Counted from the first letter of the stretch, positions 33,741 to 44,622 are shown. The stretch is DNA of 64,000 nucleotides from Capra hircus (GCF_001704415.2 NC_030819.1:32730575-32794574), one strand, 5' to 3'. Notes: generated by a model from the letters alone, not told the origin. Made by a program: numbers and translations.

Positions 33741-35119
33741 TCAGTACCATCCCATCCTTTCAGCAATAATAACAATGATCATGATGGCGATGAAACAAAA
33801 ACTATGGTTAAATTCTTTGGTGGGAACATCATGGAGAAAGATGTGAAAGAAAATATTTTTCTTCAAAGCACCTACTCAGGAAACCTAATGTGCAGAAGCA
33901 TTGATAGAGCCAACACTGCATCAGATGGAGCAGAAAGGACAGGAATAAGGGATCCAAAAAATACTATGAATGTATATTTCCTGGCCCGATTCTCTTCATG
34001 CAGCTGAGAAACATGACCCATCACCCCATTATCCTATGTGTGCATACCCTTCCTACCACTTGACTCCTCAAGTAACAACCTCTAATCCTTACTCTTCATA
34101 TTTATAGTCATCTTGGAACCTAGGGATTCTTCAATCTGAGATTCTAAAACATGCTATGTCTGTGAGAATTAACAGATGCTGTGATCAACAGCCATGTTTG
34201 CCGCTCATCTTTTTCAGACACAAATGGGAGAAGGCTGAGGTGGGGTAGGATAAAGGGCAAAAAGAATACACTCATAGCATCTGAGTAGGAAAAACTATTA
34301 TCGATAAAAAAAATTTTTTTAAAGTCTGAAAGCCAGAAAGGAAGGAAATGTGTTTTGAAATGAAACACTGGGTAAAGTCAGCCTAGAAGACACGACCAGG
34401 GAGTGAAGAATATTGTTTAATGGACCTTCGAAGTGACTCTGGGTTCAGAAGCAGCCAATGACCAAGTAAAGGAAAGAGAAATGAAGTTGAAAGAGGAGTC
34501 AATAAAGGTCTTTTATGGGACTATTGTGCCAATCCGTGCACCCACCCCATCCCCACATCCAAGTCAGAGCCCAGATAGTTGGCATTCCCTCCAGGAAAAG
34601 TATCGCAGGGCTAATGTCTAAGGAAACTGAACCAAGGCATAAGAGAACAGATTCCAATATGGATGTTGCTTTTCCAACCACTGAAAGTCCTCATCATTCT
34701 GGAATTTGGGGAGCTGGAGGAAGGCAACTCATTCTCTGTCCATTTCTTCTCAAGTGAAACCTCTTCAGCCCTGGGGCTACTAGAGCAGTCTTGTTGAGGA
34801 GGGAAAAGGGGAAGACATGTGGTCATCATGCCCTCCTAACCACAGAAGGACAGAACTCTTGATATGTGCAGACTTGAGTAGAGACCAAATCACCCCTTGG
34901 GCTGAATCAGTCCCACACAGGGTTGCCAATTATAATTCCCCTGCCAGGAGAAACTTCCACTAAGAAATACAATAGCAGGGGAAACTCACCACCCCCTCTT
35001 TTTCAATGTCAGGCCTGAAGGAATAGCCAAGCATCATCAGATGTATGAGGAAACTGTATGCAAACCAGTAATAAGAAAGAGAATAACAAGCAGAACACAG
35101 ACCCTGGAGAAATAAAGAT
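33741..35119. other. Unassigned sequence
   Basis: No transposon recognised. Several short frames on both strands (34433-34829) overlap each other and lack any recognisable domain. Confidence 0.5.
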
Positions 35120-36130
35120 CTGTTCAGTTAGGTCACTCAGTCATGTCCGACTCTTCACGACCCCATGGACCACAGCATGCCACGCTTCCCTGTCTATCAC
35201 CAACTCCAGGAATCTGCTCAAACTCATGCCCATTGAGTCGGTGATGCCATCCAACCATCTCTCCTCTGTCATCCCCTTCTCCTCCTGCCCTCAATTTTCC
35301 CCAGTATCAGGGTCTTTTCAAATGAGTCAGCTCTTCGCATCAGGTGGCCGGAGTTTCAACTTCAACATCAGTCCTGCCAATGAACACTCAGGACTGATTT
35401 CCTTTAGAATGGACTGGTTGGATCTCCTCACAGTCCAAGGGACTCTCAAGAGTCTTCTCCACAGTTCAAAAGCATCAATTCTTTGGTGCTCAGCTTTCTT
35501 GACAGTCCAACTCTCACATCCATACATGACCACTGGAAAAACCATTGCCTTGACTAGACAGACCTTTGTTGACAAAGTAATGTCTTTGCTTTTTAATATG
35601 CTGTCTAGGTTGGTCATAGAGTATTCCCTCGTGGCTCAGATGGTAAAGCATCTGCCCGCAACCCAGGAGACCCGGGTTCGATCCCTGGGTTGGGAAGATC
35701 TCCTGGAGAAGGAAATGGCAACCCACTCCAGTACTCTTGCCTGGAGAATCCCATGGACGGAGGAGCCTGGTAGGCTACAGTCCATGGGGTCGCAAAGAGT
35801 CGGACACGACTGAGTGACTTCACTTTCACTTTCCTTCCAAGGAGTAAGTGTCTGGTAATTTCATGGCTGCAATCACAATCTGCAGTGATTTTGAAGCTTA
35901 AAAAAATTAAGTCAGCCACTGTTTCCACTGTTTCCCCATCTATTTCCCATGAAGTGATGGGACCCGATACCATGATCTTAGTTTTCTGAATGATGAGCTT
36001 CAAGCCAACTTTTTCACTCTCCTCTTTCACTTTCATCAAGAGGCTCTTTAGTTCTTCACTTTCTGCCATAAGGGTGGTGTCATCAGCATATCTGAGGTTA
36101 TTGATATTTCTCCCGGCAATCTTGATCTTC
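35120..36130 (-). mobile_element. BovB 3' part, minus strand, split by a Bov-tA
   Basis: Antisense BovB from the 3' end (35120) up to the reverse transcriptase YADD box, which is intact at 36090-36079. A plus-strand Bov-tA interrupts it at 35628-35836. Private marks are a 7-bp loss in the segment before CACAGTTCAAAAGC (near 35460) and a 9-bp loss near 35348. The first, and the left SINE junction, recur in a second copy at 37973-38330. Confidence 0.92.
35628..35836 (+). mobile_element. Bov-tA SINE inside BovB
   Basis: A full-length, well preserved copy (head ATTCCCTCGTGGCTCAG, CCCGGGTTCGATCC box, tail GACACGACTGAGTGACTTCAC). BovB sequence continues directly on both sides (GGTTGGTCATA left, ACTTTCCTTCC-like right), so the insertion is younger than the BovB. 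A target-site duplication is not evident. Confidence 0.93.
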
Positions 36131-36316
36131 AGAAGACCTTTAATATTTTTAGAGATCAGGACCTAATATCTGCTTAAGAATGAGGGAAAAATAAGATATA
36201 ATAAATACAACCAACATGAGTTAAAAAGAAAGGCAATTAAAAAATATCAAAGGAAACAAACAAAAAACCCTGATCATGAATTGCATGAAATGTATTTAAT
36301 GTGATATGAACTTAAT

Positions 36317-36444
36317 TTTTTTTTAAATTCTTAATTTATTGTTCATGCCGCATGGCATGTAGGATCCAAGTTCCCCAACCAGGGATCAAACCAGCACCCC
36401 TGCATTGGAAGCACAAACACCTAGATCACCAGGGAAGTCCCAAC
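36317..36444 (-). mobile_element. CHR-type (CHR-1-like) SINE with 11-bp duplication
   Basis: Antisense copy with GCCGCATGGCATG, GATCCAAGTTCCC and ACCAGGGATCAAACC boxes and a terminal CCAGGGAAGTCCC. atgaacttaat stands at 36306-36316 and 36445-36455. Notable because this old family usually has eroded duplications. Confidence 0.9.
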
Positions 36445-37421
36445 ATGAACTTAATAATTGATGAAGTATTTAAAAGGATAACTGAGTTGACTTTCACTTT
36501 AAAAACGTTTCTTAGGGTGGCCAAGAGATGAAGGCATTGGACCTACAGAGATGAAACTGACTGAGCACACAGTCTGGCTTGGCACTGAATGGTATGGGTA
36601 TTGTCAGATGAGTGTAAAGACTGGTTACTGATTTTCAGATTTTTATCATCAGTGTGTTCTCAAAACATGAGACCTGGTTGAGGTTATTGGAGAGGTTGTA
36701 AATATTAACCAAAATAAATTCAAAGTAAAAATAAAGCTGCAGGTCAGACTTTTATGAGAAGGAAAATTTGTGGAGGAGAAAGGCCAGGGCACCGATTGCC
36801 TTATCTCACAAAGAAAGAGTCAAGAGTATTGTTCAAAGTTGATGAAAAGATAAAGATATTATTATTAAGTTACAAGTTAAGTTTAAAGAAAAGAAACTAA
36901 ATGATGTAAAAACAGCGAATCAAGGAAAAAAGAATAGTACAAGATAAATCCTCTTATATTAAGAAGTCAAAAGATAGTTTTGACAATTTATTAGTCAGGA
37001 AATAGGGGCAGATGTGTATCATTTAGAGTTATAAAGGTAATTGTCACCACAAACTGAAAGAGACAGTAGGAGAGTTTACTTTCAAGGAGTAGAACTGGGG
37101 GCAAAGATCATAAGTTCTTTTTGCTGTATTTGATATAACTCATATACATGTATTTTTCCCACTAAAAATAATGTCCATCATACTTCATCAATAGTACTTC
37201 ATTTGTTTAAAAGAGTATAAAAATCAAATAATAGGATAGCATTAAGCACTGCTAGCAGATATCATTTTTGAGTAGACAAATAGCTGACTTATACAAAATT
37301 TGAGAAATGGTATCTGTAGACGTCATAGAATGATAGCCACAGATAAAAGAACACGGACACATGTGCTTATGTCTAGGCAGTAATGATCACTTCAGTTGAT
37401 CTCTCTTCCTGTATCTCCTTT
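36445..37421. other. Unassigned sequence
   Basis: About 1 kb of AT-rich sequence without a recognisable gene or repeat. Confidence 0.5.
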
Positions 37422-37619
37422 TTTGATTTGATTTGATGTATAAGAGTCAGATATGACTGAGCGACTTCACTTTCACTTTTCACTTTCATGCTTTGGAGAA
37501 GAAAATGGTAACCCACTACAGTACTCTTGCCTGGAGAATCCCAGGGACAGAGGAGCCTGGTGGGTTATAGACCATGGGGTCGCAAAGAATCAGACAACTG
37601 AGCAGACATAAGCAGTGAA
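37422..37619 (+). mobile_element. Bov-A2 SINE, 5'-truncated, with 11-bp duplication
   Basis: It includes the end of the first monomer (GACTGAGCGACTTCACTTTC), the linker and the second monomer to GAGCAGACATAAGCAG. The duplication gtatctccttt is at 37411-37421 and 37620-37630. Between the left duplication and the SINE there is a short repetitive (TTTGA)n-like stretch that is not part of standard Bov-A2. Confidence 0.88.
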
Positions 37620-37630
37620 GTATCTCCTTT

Positions 37631-37972
37631 AGGCATTATGTATATTTCACGGACATACATTGTCACATTCTACAAACATTAAGGAAGTCTTTCTGCCTAT
37701 AAAATACAGATTCCTTAACAGGGATCTTCATAATTTGGTGGCAATTATGCTTACCTGCCTCATATCACAGTGTTCAATAGCACACACGTTCTCTGTCCCA
37801 GTCAAGTTAAACGACACACACTCCTTAGAGATGCTATATGCCTTATCCTTCCATCTATGCTACTCCACTAAGCTGAAACACCCTGCCCCACCCTCTCCAT
37901 CAAACAAATCCCCCCCATCCATCAAGATACTGCTCAAGCCCTGCCTCTTCCATGGAGCCGACCACCCCACCA
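37631..37972 (+). mobile_element. Possible L2 remnant in unassigned sequence
   Basis: The part from about 37830 ('ctatgctactccac', 'tcaagccctgcctcttccatgga') resembles L2 3' sequence ('...ctcctccaggaagcc' type). Weak evidence; the rest is unassigned. Confidence 0.35.
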
Positions 37973-38330
37973 TCAGCATCAGGGTCTTTTCAAATGAGTC
38001 AGCTCTTCGCATCAGGTGGCCAAACTATTGGAGTTTCAGCTTCAACATCAGTCCTGCCAATGAACACTCAGGACTGATTTCCTTTAGAATGGACTGGTTG
38101 GATCTCCTCACAGTCCAAGGGACTCTCAAGAGTCTTCTCCACAGTTCAAAAGCATCAATTCTTTGGTGCTCAGCTTTCTTGACAGTCCAACTCTCACATC
38201 CATACATGACCACTGGAAAAACCATAGCCTTGACTAGACAGACCTTTGTTGACAAAGTAATGTCTTTGCTTTTTAATATGCTGTCTAGGTTGGTCATAGA
38301 GTGTTCCCTGGTGGCTCAGATGGTAAAGTC
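37973..38330 (-). mobile_element. Second copy of the BovB/Bov-tA junction (partial duplication)
   Basis: Antisense BovB from the CAGCATCAGGGTCTTTTC block to GGTTGGTCATA, then GAGTGTTCCCTGGTGGCTCAGATGG of a plus-strand Bov-tA head, ending abruptly at GGTAAAG. This is nearly identical to 35305-35655, including the same 7-bp loss before CACAGTTCAAAAGC and the same chimeric junction. Neither a BovB 3' end nor a SINE tail is present, so it was not inserted by ordinary retrotransposition of either element; a DNA-level duplication is inferred. Confidence 0.88.
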
Positions 38331-39501
38331 CCTGAAGGATGGGACTCTGCACTGAAATCACACCATTCACCTTCTTCACCAGTTTTTCTCCACCTTTCCT
38401 TCCTGATCATCCTTTTTTCTTCTTCATGACAAACATTTCCAGCTCATCCACTATGGAAAGACTAATTTGAAAACTGGTCATGGAGTGTCAGTCTCTTCTA
38501 TTGCTATTGAGTTTTCCAATTTTTTTAGAGGGGGAGTGGGTCCAGAAAATTGGTCTCACTAGCCTTAATATAAGCTCTATGAGGATAAAAGACTGCCTTT
38601 CATACTTTTTTATACCTCTCACAATGCTTAGGACTGTGTCTCAACAAACTAGACTCTGAATGAAAATTTTTGATTAACTGGATCAGTGTATGATAACTTG
38701 CTTTTATAACTTTTTGAATAGAATGATGACATTTAACTTTTAATGTAATTGACCTTAAATCGTGAAGTGTGGGTTTTAACAGACGGTGTAGCATAAAACT
38801 AAAAATTGAAAGAATTTAGAGACTGATTTCATTCCTAACTCCATCACTTCCTAGCCTTGTTACCTGGGATCATTTACATAATCTAGCTTTGCCACAGCTT
38901 TGTCATTGATAAAATGTGGCTAACAAAATACCTAAAACACTTCCTAGTGTCCTCATAAGGATCTCGTGACGCATGCAGTTTTCAGGATTGTGCCTAGTAT
39001 GCTGCAAGTGTCCAAAAAACTTCAGCTACTTTGTTATTTTCAGCACAAAAGAATCTCAAAATTTCCATTGCTTAACTCTTCACAGGTATGTTTCACTCAC
39101 ACAAAGTCCACTGTAGGTCAAGTGGGAGGAAGAGGTACCCAGGAGGCTCTGCTCCATAGAGGCACTCAGGTGCCTAGCCCAGTGGACCCTACCTGAGAGG
39201 CGTTCAGGGACCACAGCAGTGGAGAAAACAGCTGGGGTGGAGGGCTGGACCTTTTCCATTGGACCAATAAGCAACACATGTCACAGCTGCCCAACTGCAA
39301 CAACAGCAAAGGACTGGAAAATGTGTGGGAGGATATTAAATGATTAGTACACCTCCTGTGTCAGCCACAGATCCATGGAGAGAGAATGATGGCAAGTAGA
39401 GGTTCAGTCTAAACACTAGAAAGTCATAAGGTTTTCTTGCATCAGCTTTCAGAAATAAACACTTCTGAAACAATGCTACTGAATTAAATACTTGCATGTA
39501 A
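38331..39501. other. Unassigned sequence with a MIR
   Basis: Apart from the MIR at 38815-39035 nothing is recognised. The short frames at 38966-39277 are not convincing. Confidence 0.5.
38815..39035 (+). mobile_element. MIR SINE, forward
   Basis: MIR order is visible: 'taactccatcacttcctagccttgtta', 'gctttgtcattgataaaatgtgg', 'ataaggatctcgtgac' and 'gattgtgcctagtatgctg'. Moderately diverged. Confidence 0.7.
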
Positions 39502-39722
39502 GACCTGATGCGAAGAGCTGACTCATTGGACAAGACTTTGATTCTGAGAAAGATTGAGGGCAGGAGGAGAAGGGGTGACAGGATGAGCTGGTTGGATGAC
39601 ATTACTGACTCAGTGGACATGAATTTGAGCAAACTCAGGAAAACAGTGAAGGACAGGGAGGCCTGGTGTGCTGCAGTTCATGGGGTCACAATGAGTTGGC
39701 CACAACTTAACAACTGAACAAT
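39502..39722 (+). mobile_element. BovB 3' end, strongly truncated
   Basis: It starts at CTGATGCGAAGAGCTGACTC and ends with a worn BovB terminus (CACAACTTAACAACTGAAC) plus an AATAATAA tail. It belongs to an older subfamily by divergence. Confidence 0.88.
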
Positions 39723-39881
39723 AATAACAATTGTTGGTCTGACTTCTGAAAATTAGTATCTGCAACAAATCTGATTGCTACTTTTCATGTTTTTAATAAA
39801 TGTTTCAAATGTATTCAGAGATCAGAGCTAGAAGAGATCTTGTTTTTAAAACAAAAAGTCGATCTTACCTTTAGCCATTAT

Positions 39882-40088
39882 GAAAAGTGAGAGTGTTAGT
39901 CACTCAGTTCGACTCTCTGTGACCGCATGAACTGTAGCCTGCCAGGCTCCTCTGTCCATGGGATTCTCCAGGCAAGAATACTGGAGTGGGTTGAGATTTC
40001 CTTCTCCAGGGGATCTTCCCAACCCAGGGATCAAACCCTGGTCTCCTGCATTGCAGATCTTTACCATCTGAGCAAACAAGGGAAGTCC
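39882..40088 (-). mobile_element. Bov-tA SINE with 11-bp duplication
   Basis: A minus-strand copy. The duplication ttagccattat lies at 39871-39881 and 40089-40099 with no mismatch. A deletion has removed part of the antisense GGCAGATTC box. Confidence 0.93.
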
Positions 40089-40099
40089 TTAGCCATTAT

Positions 40100-41307
40100 A
40101 TTCAGAGTGTATATGCTGAAGTTTTTTTTCACTAAAGCTGCACTTCTTATTTTCTGCCAGCAAGGGGAGTTGTAAGAACTCTTAAGTTTCCCCACTATGA
40201 TCTAAAATGAGAATCTAAAAGGGAATGGAAAACATGATAGATTAAAATGAATTACTTCTGGAAGCCATCAGGGTTCCCTGAAGAAGGGCAACAATATCTT
40301 GGAATGCTTTTGAATATTACATCCCATAGAGTAGCAAAGCACACTTTTTAAAAAACCTTTGCTGTGTAAAGAGCCTCCTAAAATTTTTCTCTAGTTTTGT
40401 TTTGTTTTTCCTAAATAAAATTCATGACTGTGGACCCACTCACTGTTTTTGCACAATCTCCTGTGTATTTCTGAGGTAGAAATACCTTACCTTTATATGA
40501 AGCCATAAGTCCCGATTCCAGGAGGGGAGATGGAGCCCTTCCCTCTCATGTTCTTCAGACTTCCTTCTGCTTTCCCAGCACTGACTTCTGATGTCACAAC
40601 TGCAGTCTAGCTGATTAGTCATCAAAGCCCATACTCAGTGATTAAGAGGTGAACACCTTATCCTACATGGTGAACTTCCCGTCACTTAAGTCGGGAGTTT
40701 TAATGGAAAAGATCTGTCTCCTAGCTCAAGAGAGACGGTATCTGAATTGTATGTACATTTCACTTTTCTTGTCAATTAAATGTGAAAGTGTGAGTGATAT
40801 GAAGAAAGATAAAACAGGAGTAGAGAAAGGAGATATTTATGAAATCTGCATCTATATTAAGAATTATTTTATTGTGCTTTTCTTTTCACTTTTCTGTCTT
40901 ACTTTTTTCCTATTAATCAGTTTGTGAGATTAATTCAAATGATTCAAATCAGAAAATCAGCATTTTCTGTGTTTCTTCACATGACAGAGTACTTACTTAA
41001 CTCTTTGTCAATTTTATCCAAATACTTTCCTAAGCATCCTATCTCACTTATTCTCTATAGCCATAAGCTATATACCTGATCTAGACCTTGGCATATTGTT
41101 CATGTTTTCATGTGGAACAAGTTTAATGTCCACAGTGGGCTATGGGATTTATCTAATTTGTTGCATAACTATATATGGAAATGCTTTATACTAGAATTAC
41201 AAAAAGTTGTGTTCCATTATTCAGAATTTAAAACTCTATTTTCAAAAAAAATCTCAACAGATTAAATAACTGTATTCTATCATATAGAGATTTGGTGAAA
41301 AATTATC
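40100..41307. other. Unassigned sequence left of the BovB cluster
   Basis: About 1.2 kb of AT-rich sequence without a named repeat. Frames at 40440-40927 show no recognisable domain. Confidence 0.5.
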
Positions 41308-43205
41308 AAAAGAAATGCAAAAAAGCAAAATGGCTGTGTGGGGAGGCCTTACAAATAGCTGTGAAAAGAAGAGAGGCGAAAAGCAAAGGAGAAAAGGAAG
41401 GATACAAGCATCTGAATGCAGAGTTTCAAAGAATAGCAAGAAGAGATAAGAAAGCCTTCTTCAGCGATCAATGCAAAGAAATAGAGGAAAACAACAGAAT
41501 GGGAAAGACTAGAGATCTCTTCAAGAAAATTAGAGATATCAAGGGAACATTTCATGCAAAGATGGGCTTGATAAGGGTCAGAAATGGTATGGACCTAACA
41601 GAAGCAGAAGATATTAAGAAGAGGTGGCAAGAATACACGGAAGAACTGTACAAAAAAGATCTTCATGACCCAGATAATCATGATGATGTGATCACTCATC
41701 TAGAGCCAGACATCCTGGAATGTGAAGTCAAGTGGGCCTTAGAAAGCATCACTACGAACAAAGCTAGTGTAGGTGATAGAATTCCAGTTGAGTTGTTTCA
41801 AATCCTGAAAGATGATGCTGTGAAAGTGCTGCACTCAATATGCCAGCAAATTTGGAAAACTCAGCAGTGGCCACAGGACAGGAAAAGGTCAGTTTTCATT
41901 CCAATTCCAAAGAAAGGAAATGCAAAAGAATGCTCAGACTACCACACAATTGCACTCATCTCACATGCTAGTAAAGTAATGCTCAAAATTCTCCAAGCCA
42001 GACTTCAGCAATACGTGAACCGTGAAATTCCAGATGTTCAAGCTGGTTTTAGAAAAGGCAGAGGAACCAGAGGTCAAATTGCCAACATCCGCTGGATCAT
42101 GGAAAAAGCAAGAGAGTTCCAGAAAAACACCTATTTCTGCTTTATTGACTATGCCAAAGCCTTTGACTGTGTGGATCACAATAAACTGTGGAAAATTCTG
42201 AAAGAGATGGGAATACCAGACCACCTAACCTGCCTCTTGAGAAATCTGTATGCAGGTCAGGAAGCAACAGTTAGAACTGGACATGGAACAACAGACTGGT
42301 TCCAAATAGGAAAAGGAGTACGTCAAGGCTGTATATTGTCACCCTGCTTATTTAACTTATATGCAGAGTACCTCATGAGAAATGCTGGACTGGAAGAAAC
42401 ACAAGCTGGAATCAAGATTGCCAGGAGAAATATCAATAACCTCAGATATGCAGATAACACCACCCTTATGGCAGAAAGTGAAGAGGAGCTAAAAAGCCTC
42501 TTGATGAAAGTGAAAGAGGAGAGCAAAAAAGTTGGCCTAAAGCTCAACATTCAGAAAATGAAGATCATGGCATTCGGTCCCATCACTTCATGGGAAATAG
42601 ATGGGGAAACAGTGGAAACAGTGTCAGACTTTATTTTTGGGGGCTCGAAAATCACTGCAGATGGTGACTGCAGTCATGAAATTAAAAGACGCTTACTCCT
42701 TGGAAGAAAAGTTATGACCAACCTAGATAGTATATTCAAAAGCAGAGACATTACTTTGCAGACTAAGGTCCGTCTAGTCAAGGCTATGGTTTTTCCAGTG
42801 GTCATGTATGGATGTGAGAGTTGGACTATGAAGAAAGCTGAGCGCCGAAGAATTGATGCTTTTGAACTGTGGTGTTGGAGAAGACTCTTGAGAGTCCCTT
42901 GGACTGCAAGGAGATCCAACCATTCCATTCTGAAGGAGATCAGCCCTGGGATTTCTTTGGAAGGAATGATGCTAAAGCTGAAACTCCAGTACTTTGGCCA
43001 CCTCATGCGAAGAGTTGACTCATTGGAAAAGACTCTGATGCTGGGAGGGATTAGGGGCAGGAGGAGAAGGGGACGACAGAGGATGAGATGGCTGGATGGC
43101 ATCACTGACTCGATGGACGTGAATCTGAGTGAACTCCGGGAGTTGGTGATGAACAGGGAGGCCTGGCGTGCTGCGATTCATGGGGTCGCAAAGAGTCGGA
43201 CATGA
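41292..43205 (+). pseudogene. BovB reverse transcriptase open frame, catalytic motif mutated
   Basis: The 637-codon frame covers the linker (residues about 1-170), reverse transcriptase (about 170-430) and the BovB C-terminal region with VMYGCESW (near 510) and a basic GRRRRGRQR stretch near 600. In an active element the enzyme copies BovB RNA at the nicked target. Motif A is FIDYAKAFD (D286) and motif B has RQGC (344-347), both normal. The palm box reads YADN (386-389) instead of YADD, removing one of the metal-binding aspartates. There is no endonuclease, the frame opens in host sequence at TTG (41292) without an ATG, and TGA (43203-43205) replaces a CGA codon seen in neighbouring copies, clipping the last few residues. 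It is therefore a fossil despite its length. Confidence 0.9.
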
Positions 43206-43245
43206 CTGAGCGACTGAACTGAACTGAACTGAACTGAACAGAACA
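41308..43245 (+). mobile_element. BovB LINE, 5'-truncated, best-preserved copy
   Basis: It begins just upstream of the linker (AAAGAAATGCAAAAAAGC) and ends in four to five GAACT repeats. The endonuclease is absent. Coding sequence is open throughout, so this is a comparatively young insertion. No convincing target-site duplication is seen. Confidence 0.95.
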
Positions 43246-43382
43246 TGTTTAGTCAGTAACTGTTATTTTTAATTGGAATTTGCCACAACTTCCCTGCTTT
43301 ATGTTAAAAGGTACACTTAAAATACTTTCTGCTAAGAATGAAGCCTTATGATAAGCACATGAATTTAAAAAAAAAAAAAAAA
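43246..43382. other. Short spacer ending in an A run
   Basis: Unassigned; an A run occupies about 43367-43382 directly before the next SINE. Confidence 0.5.
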
Positions 43383-43387
43383 GAGGA

Positions 43388-43740
43388 TGAGGCTTTCCTG
43401 GTGGCTCAGTGTTAAAGAATCTGCCTGCCAATGAAGGAGACACAGGTTCCATCCCTCGGCCTGGAAGATCCACATACCAAGGGGCAACTAAGCCTGTGTG
43501 CCACTGTTACTGAACACTCCTGCCCTAGAGCCCATGTTCTACAACCAGAGGGGCCAGCGCAGTAAGAAGCCTGCACGCTGCAACTAGGGAGTAGCCCCCA
43601 CTCATCATTACTAGAGAGAAGTCCATGCAGCAAGGAAGACCCAGCATAGTCAAAATAAATAAATAAAAATAAAATTACTTAAAAATAATTAAAATAAAAA
43701 CAAAATGAGTAAATGCTAAGCATTAAAAAAAAAAAAAAAA
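43388..43740 (+). mobile_element. CHR-type (CHR-2-like) cetartiodactyl SINE, near full length
   Basis: The tRNA-derived head (GGCTTTCCTGGTGGCTCAG) is followed not by the Bov-A body but by the CHR body: CCAAGGGGCAACTAAGCC, CCTAGAGCCCATG, GCCTGCACGCTGCAACTAG and AGACCCAGCATAGTC, then (AAATA)n and an A-rich tail with an A run ending at 43740. Confidence 0.9.
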
Positions 43741-44028
43741 GAGTACCTTAGACCAGAGTCTCCCGCAAGTTTAAATAGTCCCCATTAGAGGTAAACAGCT
43801 TCTGCAAGGTGGGGTCTCCTATTCATATGCTGAAGCCTAAAATATTCAAACCTGCCTGCCACTTTTTCCCTCTCAGACTCTCCCTGTGGCATCAGGAGTA
43901 TCTGTTCTGCCTCTGACCACATTTCTCCTTGCCAGTCCCGCTTCCCCAGTCCCCAATGCACATCCAAACACAAACCTCCATTCAACTTCTCACAAATCAT
44001 TCTTTGACATTCTTTCTAAAATACCTAT
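43741..44028. other. Unassigned sequence
   Basis: Pyrimidine-rich, gene-free stretch with no repeat I can name. Confidence 0.45.
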
Positions 44029-44507
44029 GAGGCTTCCCAGGTGGCGCTAGTGGTAAAGAATCCACCAGCCAATGCAGGAGCCACCAGAGATGGGGGTTTG
44101 ATCCCTGGGTTGGGAAGATGCCCTGGAGAAGAAAACAGCAAGCCACTCCAGCATTCTTGCCTGGAAAAGCCCTTGGACAGAGGAGCCTGGCGGGCTGCAG
44201 TCCATACCAAGTCACTTCAGTCGTGTCCGACTCTGTGCGACCCCATAGACGGCAGCCCACCAGGCTCCCCCATCCCTGGGATTCTCCAGGCAAAAACACT
44301 GCAGTGAGTTGCCATTTCCTTCTCTGATGCATGACAGTGAAGAGTGAAAGTGAAGTCGCTCAGTCCTGTCCGACTCTTAGCGACCCCATGGACTGCAGCC
44401 TGCCAGGCTCCCCCATCCCTGGGATTCTCCAGGCAAGAGTGCTGGAGTGGGGTGCGTTGCAGTCCATGGAGCTTCAAAACAGTGGGCACAACTGAGCATA
44501 TGCGCAC
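44029..44507 (+). mobile_element. Bov-tA SINE split by a Bov-A2
   Basis: Head and body (GAGGCTTCCCAGGTGGCG to CTGCAGTCCAT) lie at 44029-44205. The body and tail resume at 44458-44507 (GTTGCAGTCCATGG to GGGCACAACTGAGC). The gap is filled by an antisense Bov-A2. Confidence 0.92.
44206..44457 (-). mobile_element. Bov-A2 SINE nested in Bov-tA, 10-bp duplication
   Basis: Antisense dimer with both monomers and the AGTGAAGAGTGAAAGTGAAG linker; the CAG tail is almost missing. tgcagtccat occurs at 44196-44205 and 44458-44467, a duplication of the interrupted Bov-tA itself. Confidence 0.93.
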
Positions 44508-44519
44508 TCATATATCTAA

Positions 44520-44622
44520 TTTAAAGAGAAGGAAGAGGAGGAGGAAGATAAAAAGGATGAGGAGGACAAAGAGAAGAAGGAGGAGAAAGAGGAGGAATGA
44601 GGAAGGGGAAGAGAAGAATCTT
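44520..44622 (+). repeat. Polypurine (GGA/GAA)n tract
   Basis: About 100 bases of almost pure A and G (AAGAGGAGGAGGAAGAT-like units) on the plus strand. Frames through it on either strand are low-complexity. Confidence 0.95.

Noticed and set aside
35058..35813. 251-codon plus-strand open frame
   Set aside because: It is the antisense of BovB C-terminal coding sequence fused with a Bov-tA read as protein; no independent gene.
35628..35836. Candidate tRNA gene in a Bov-tA head
   Set aside because: The A- and B-box-like sequences belong to the SINE's tRNA-derived promoter; no complete cloverleaf or acceptor stem follows.
37660..38355. 231-codon plus-strand open frame
   Set aside because: Its second half is antisense BovB from the duplicated junction and the first half is unique sequence without a domain; the frame is chance read-through.
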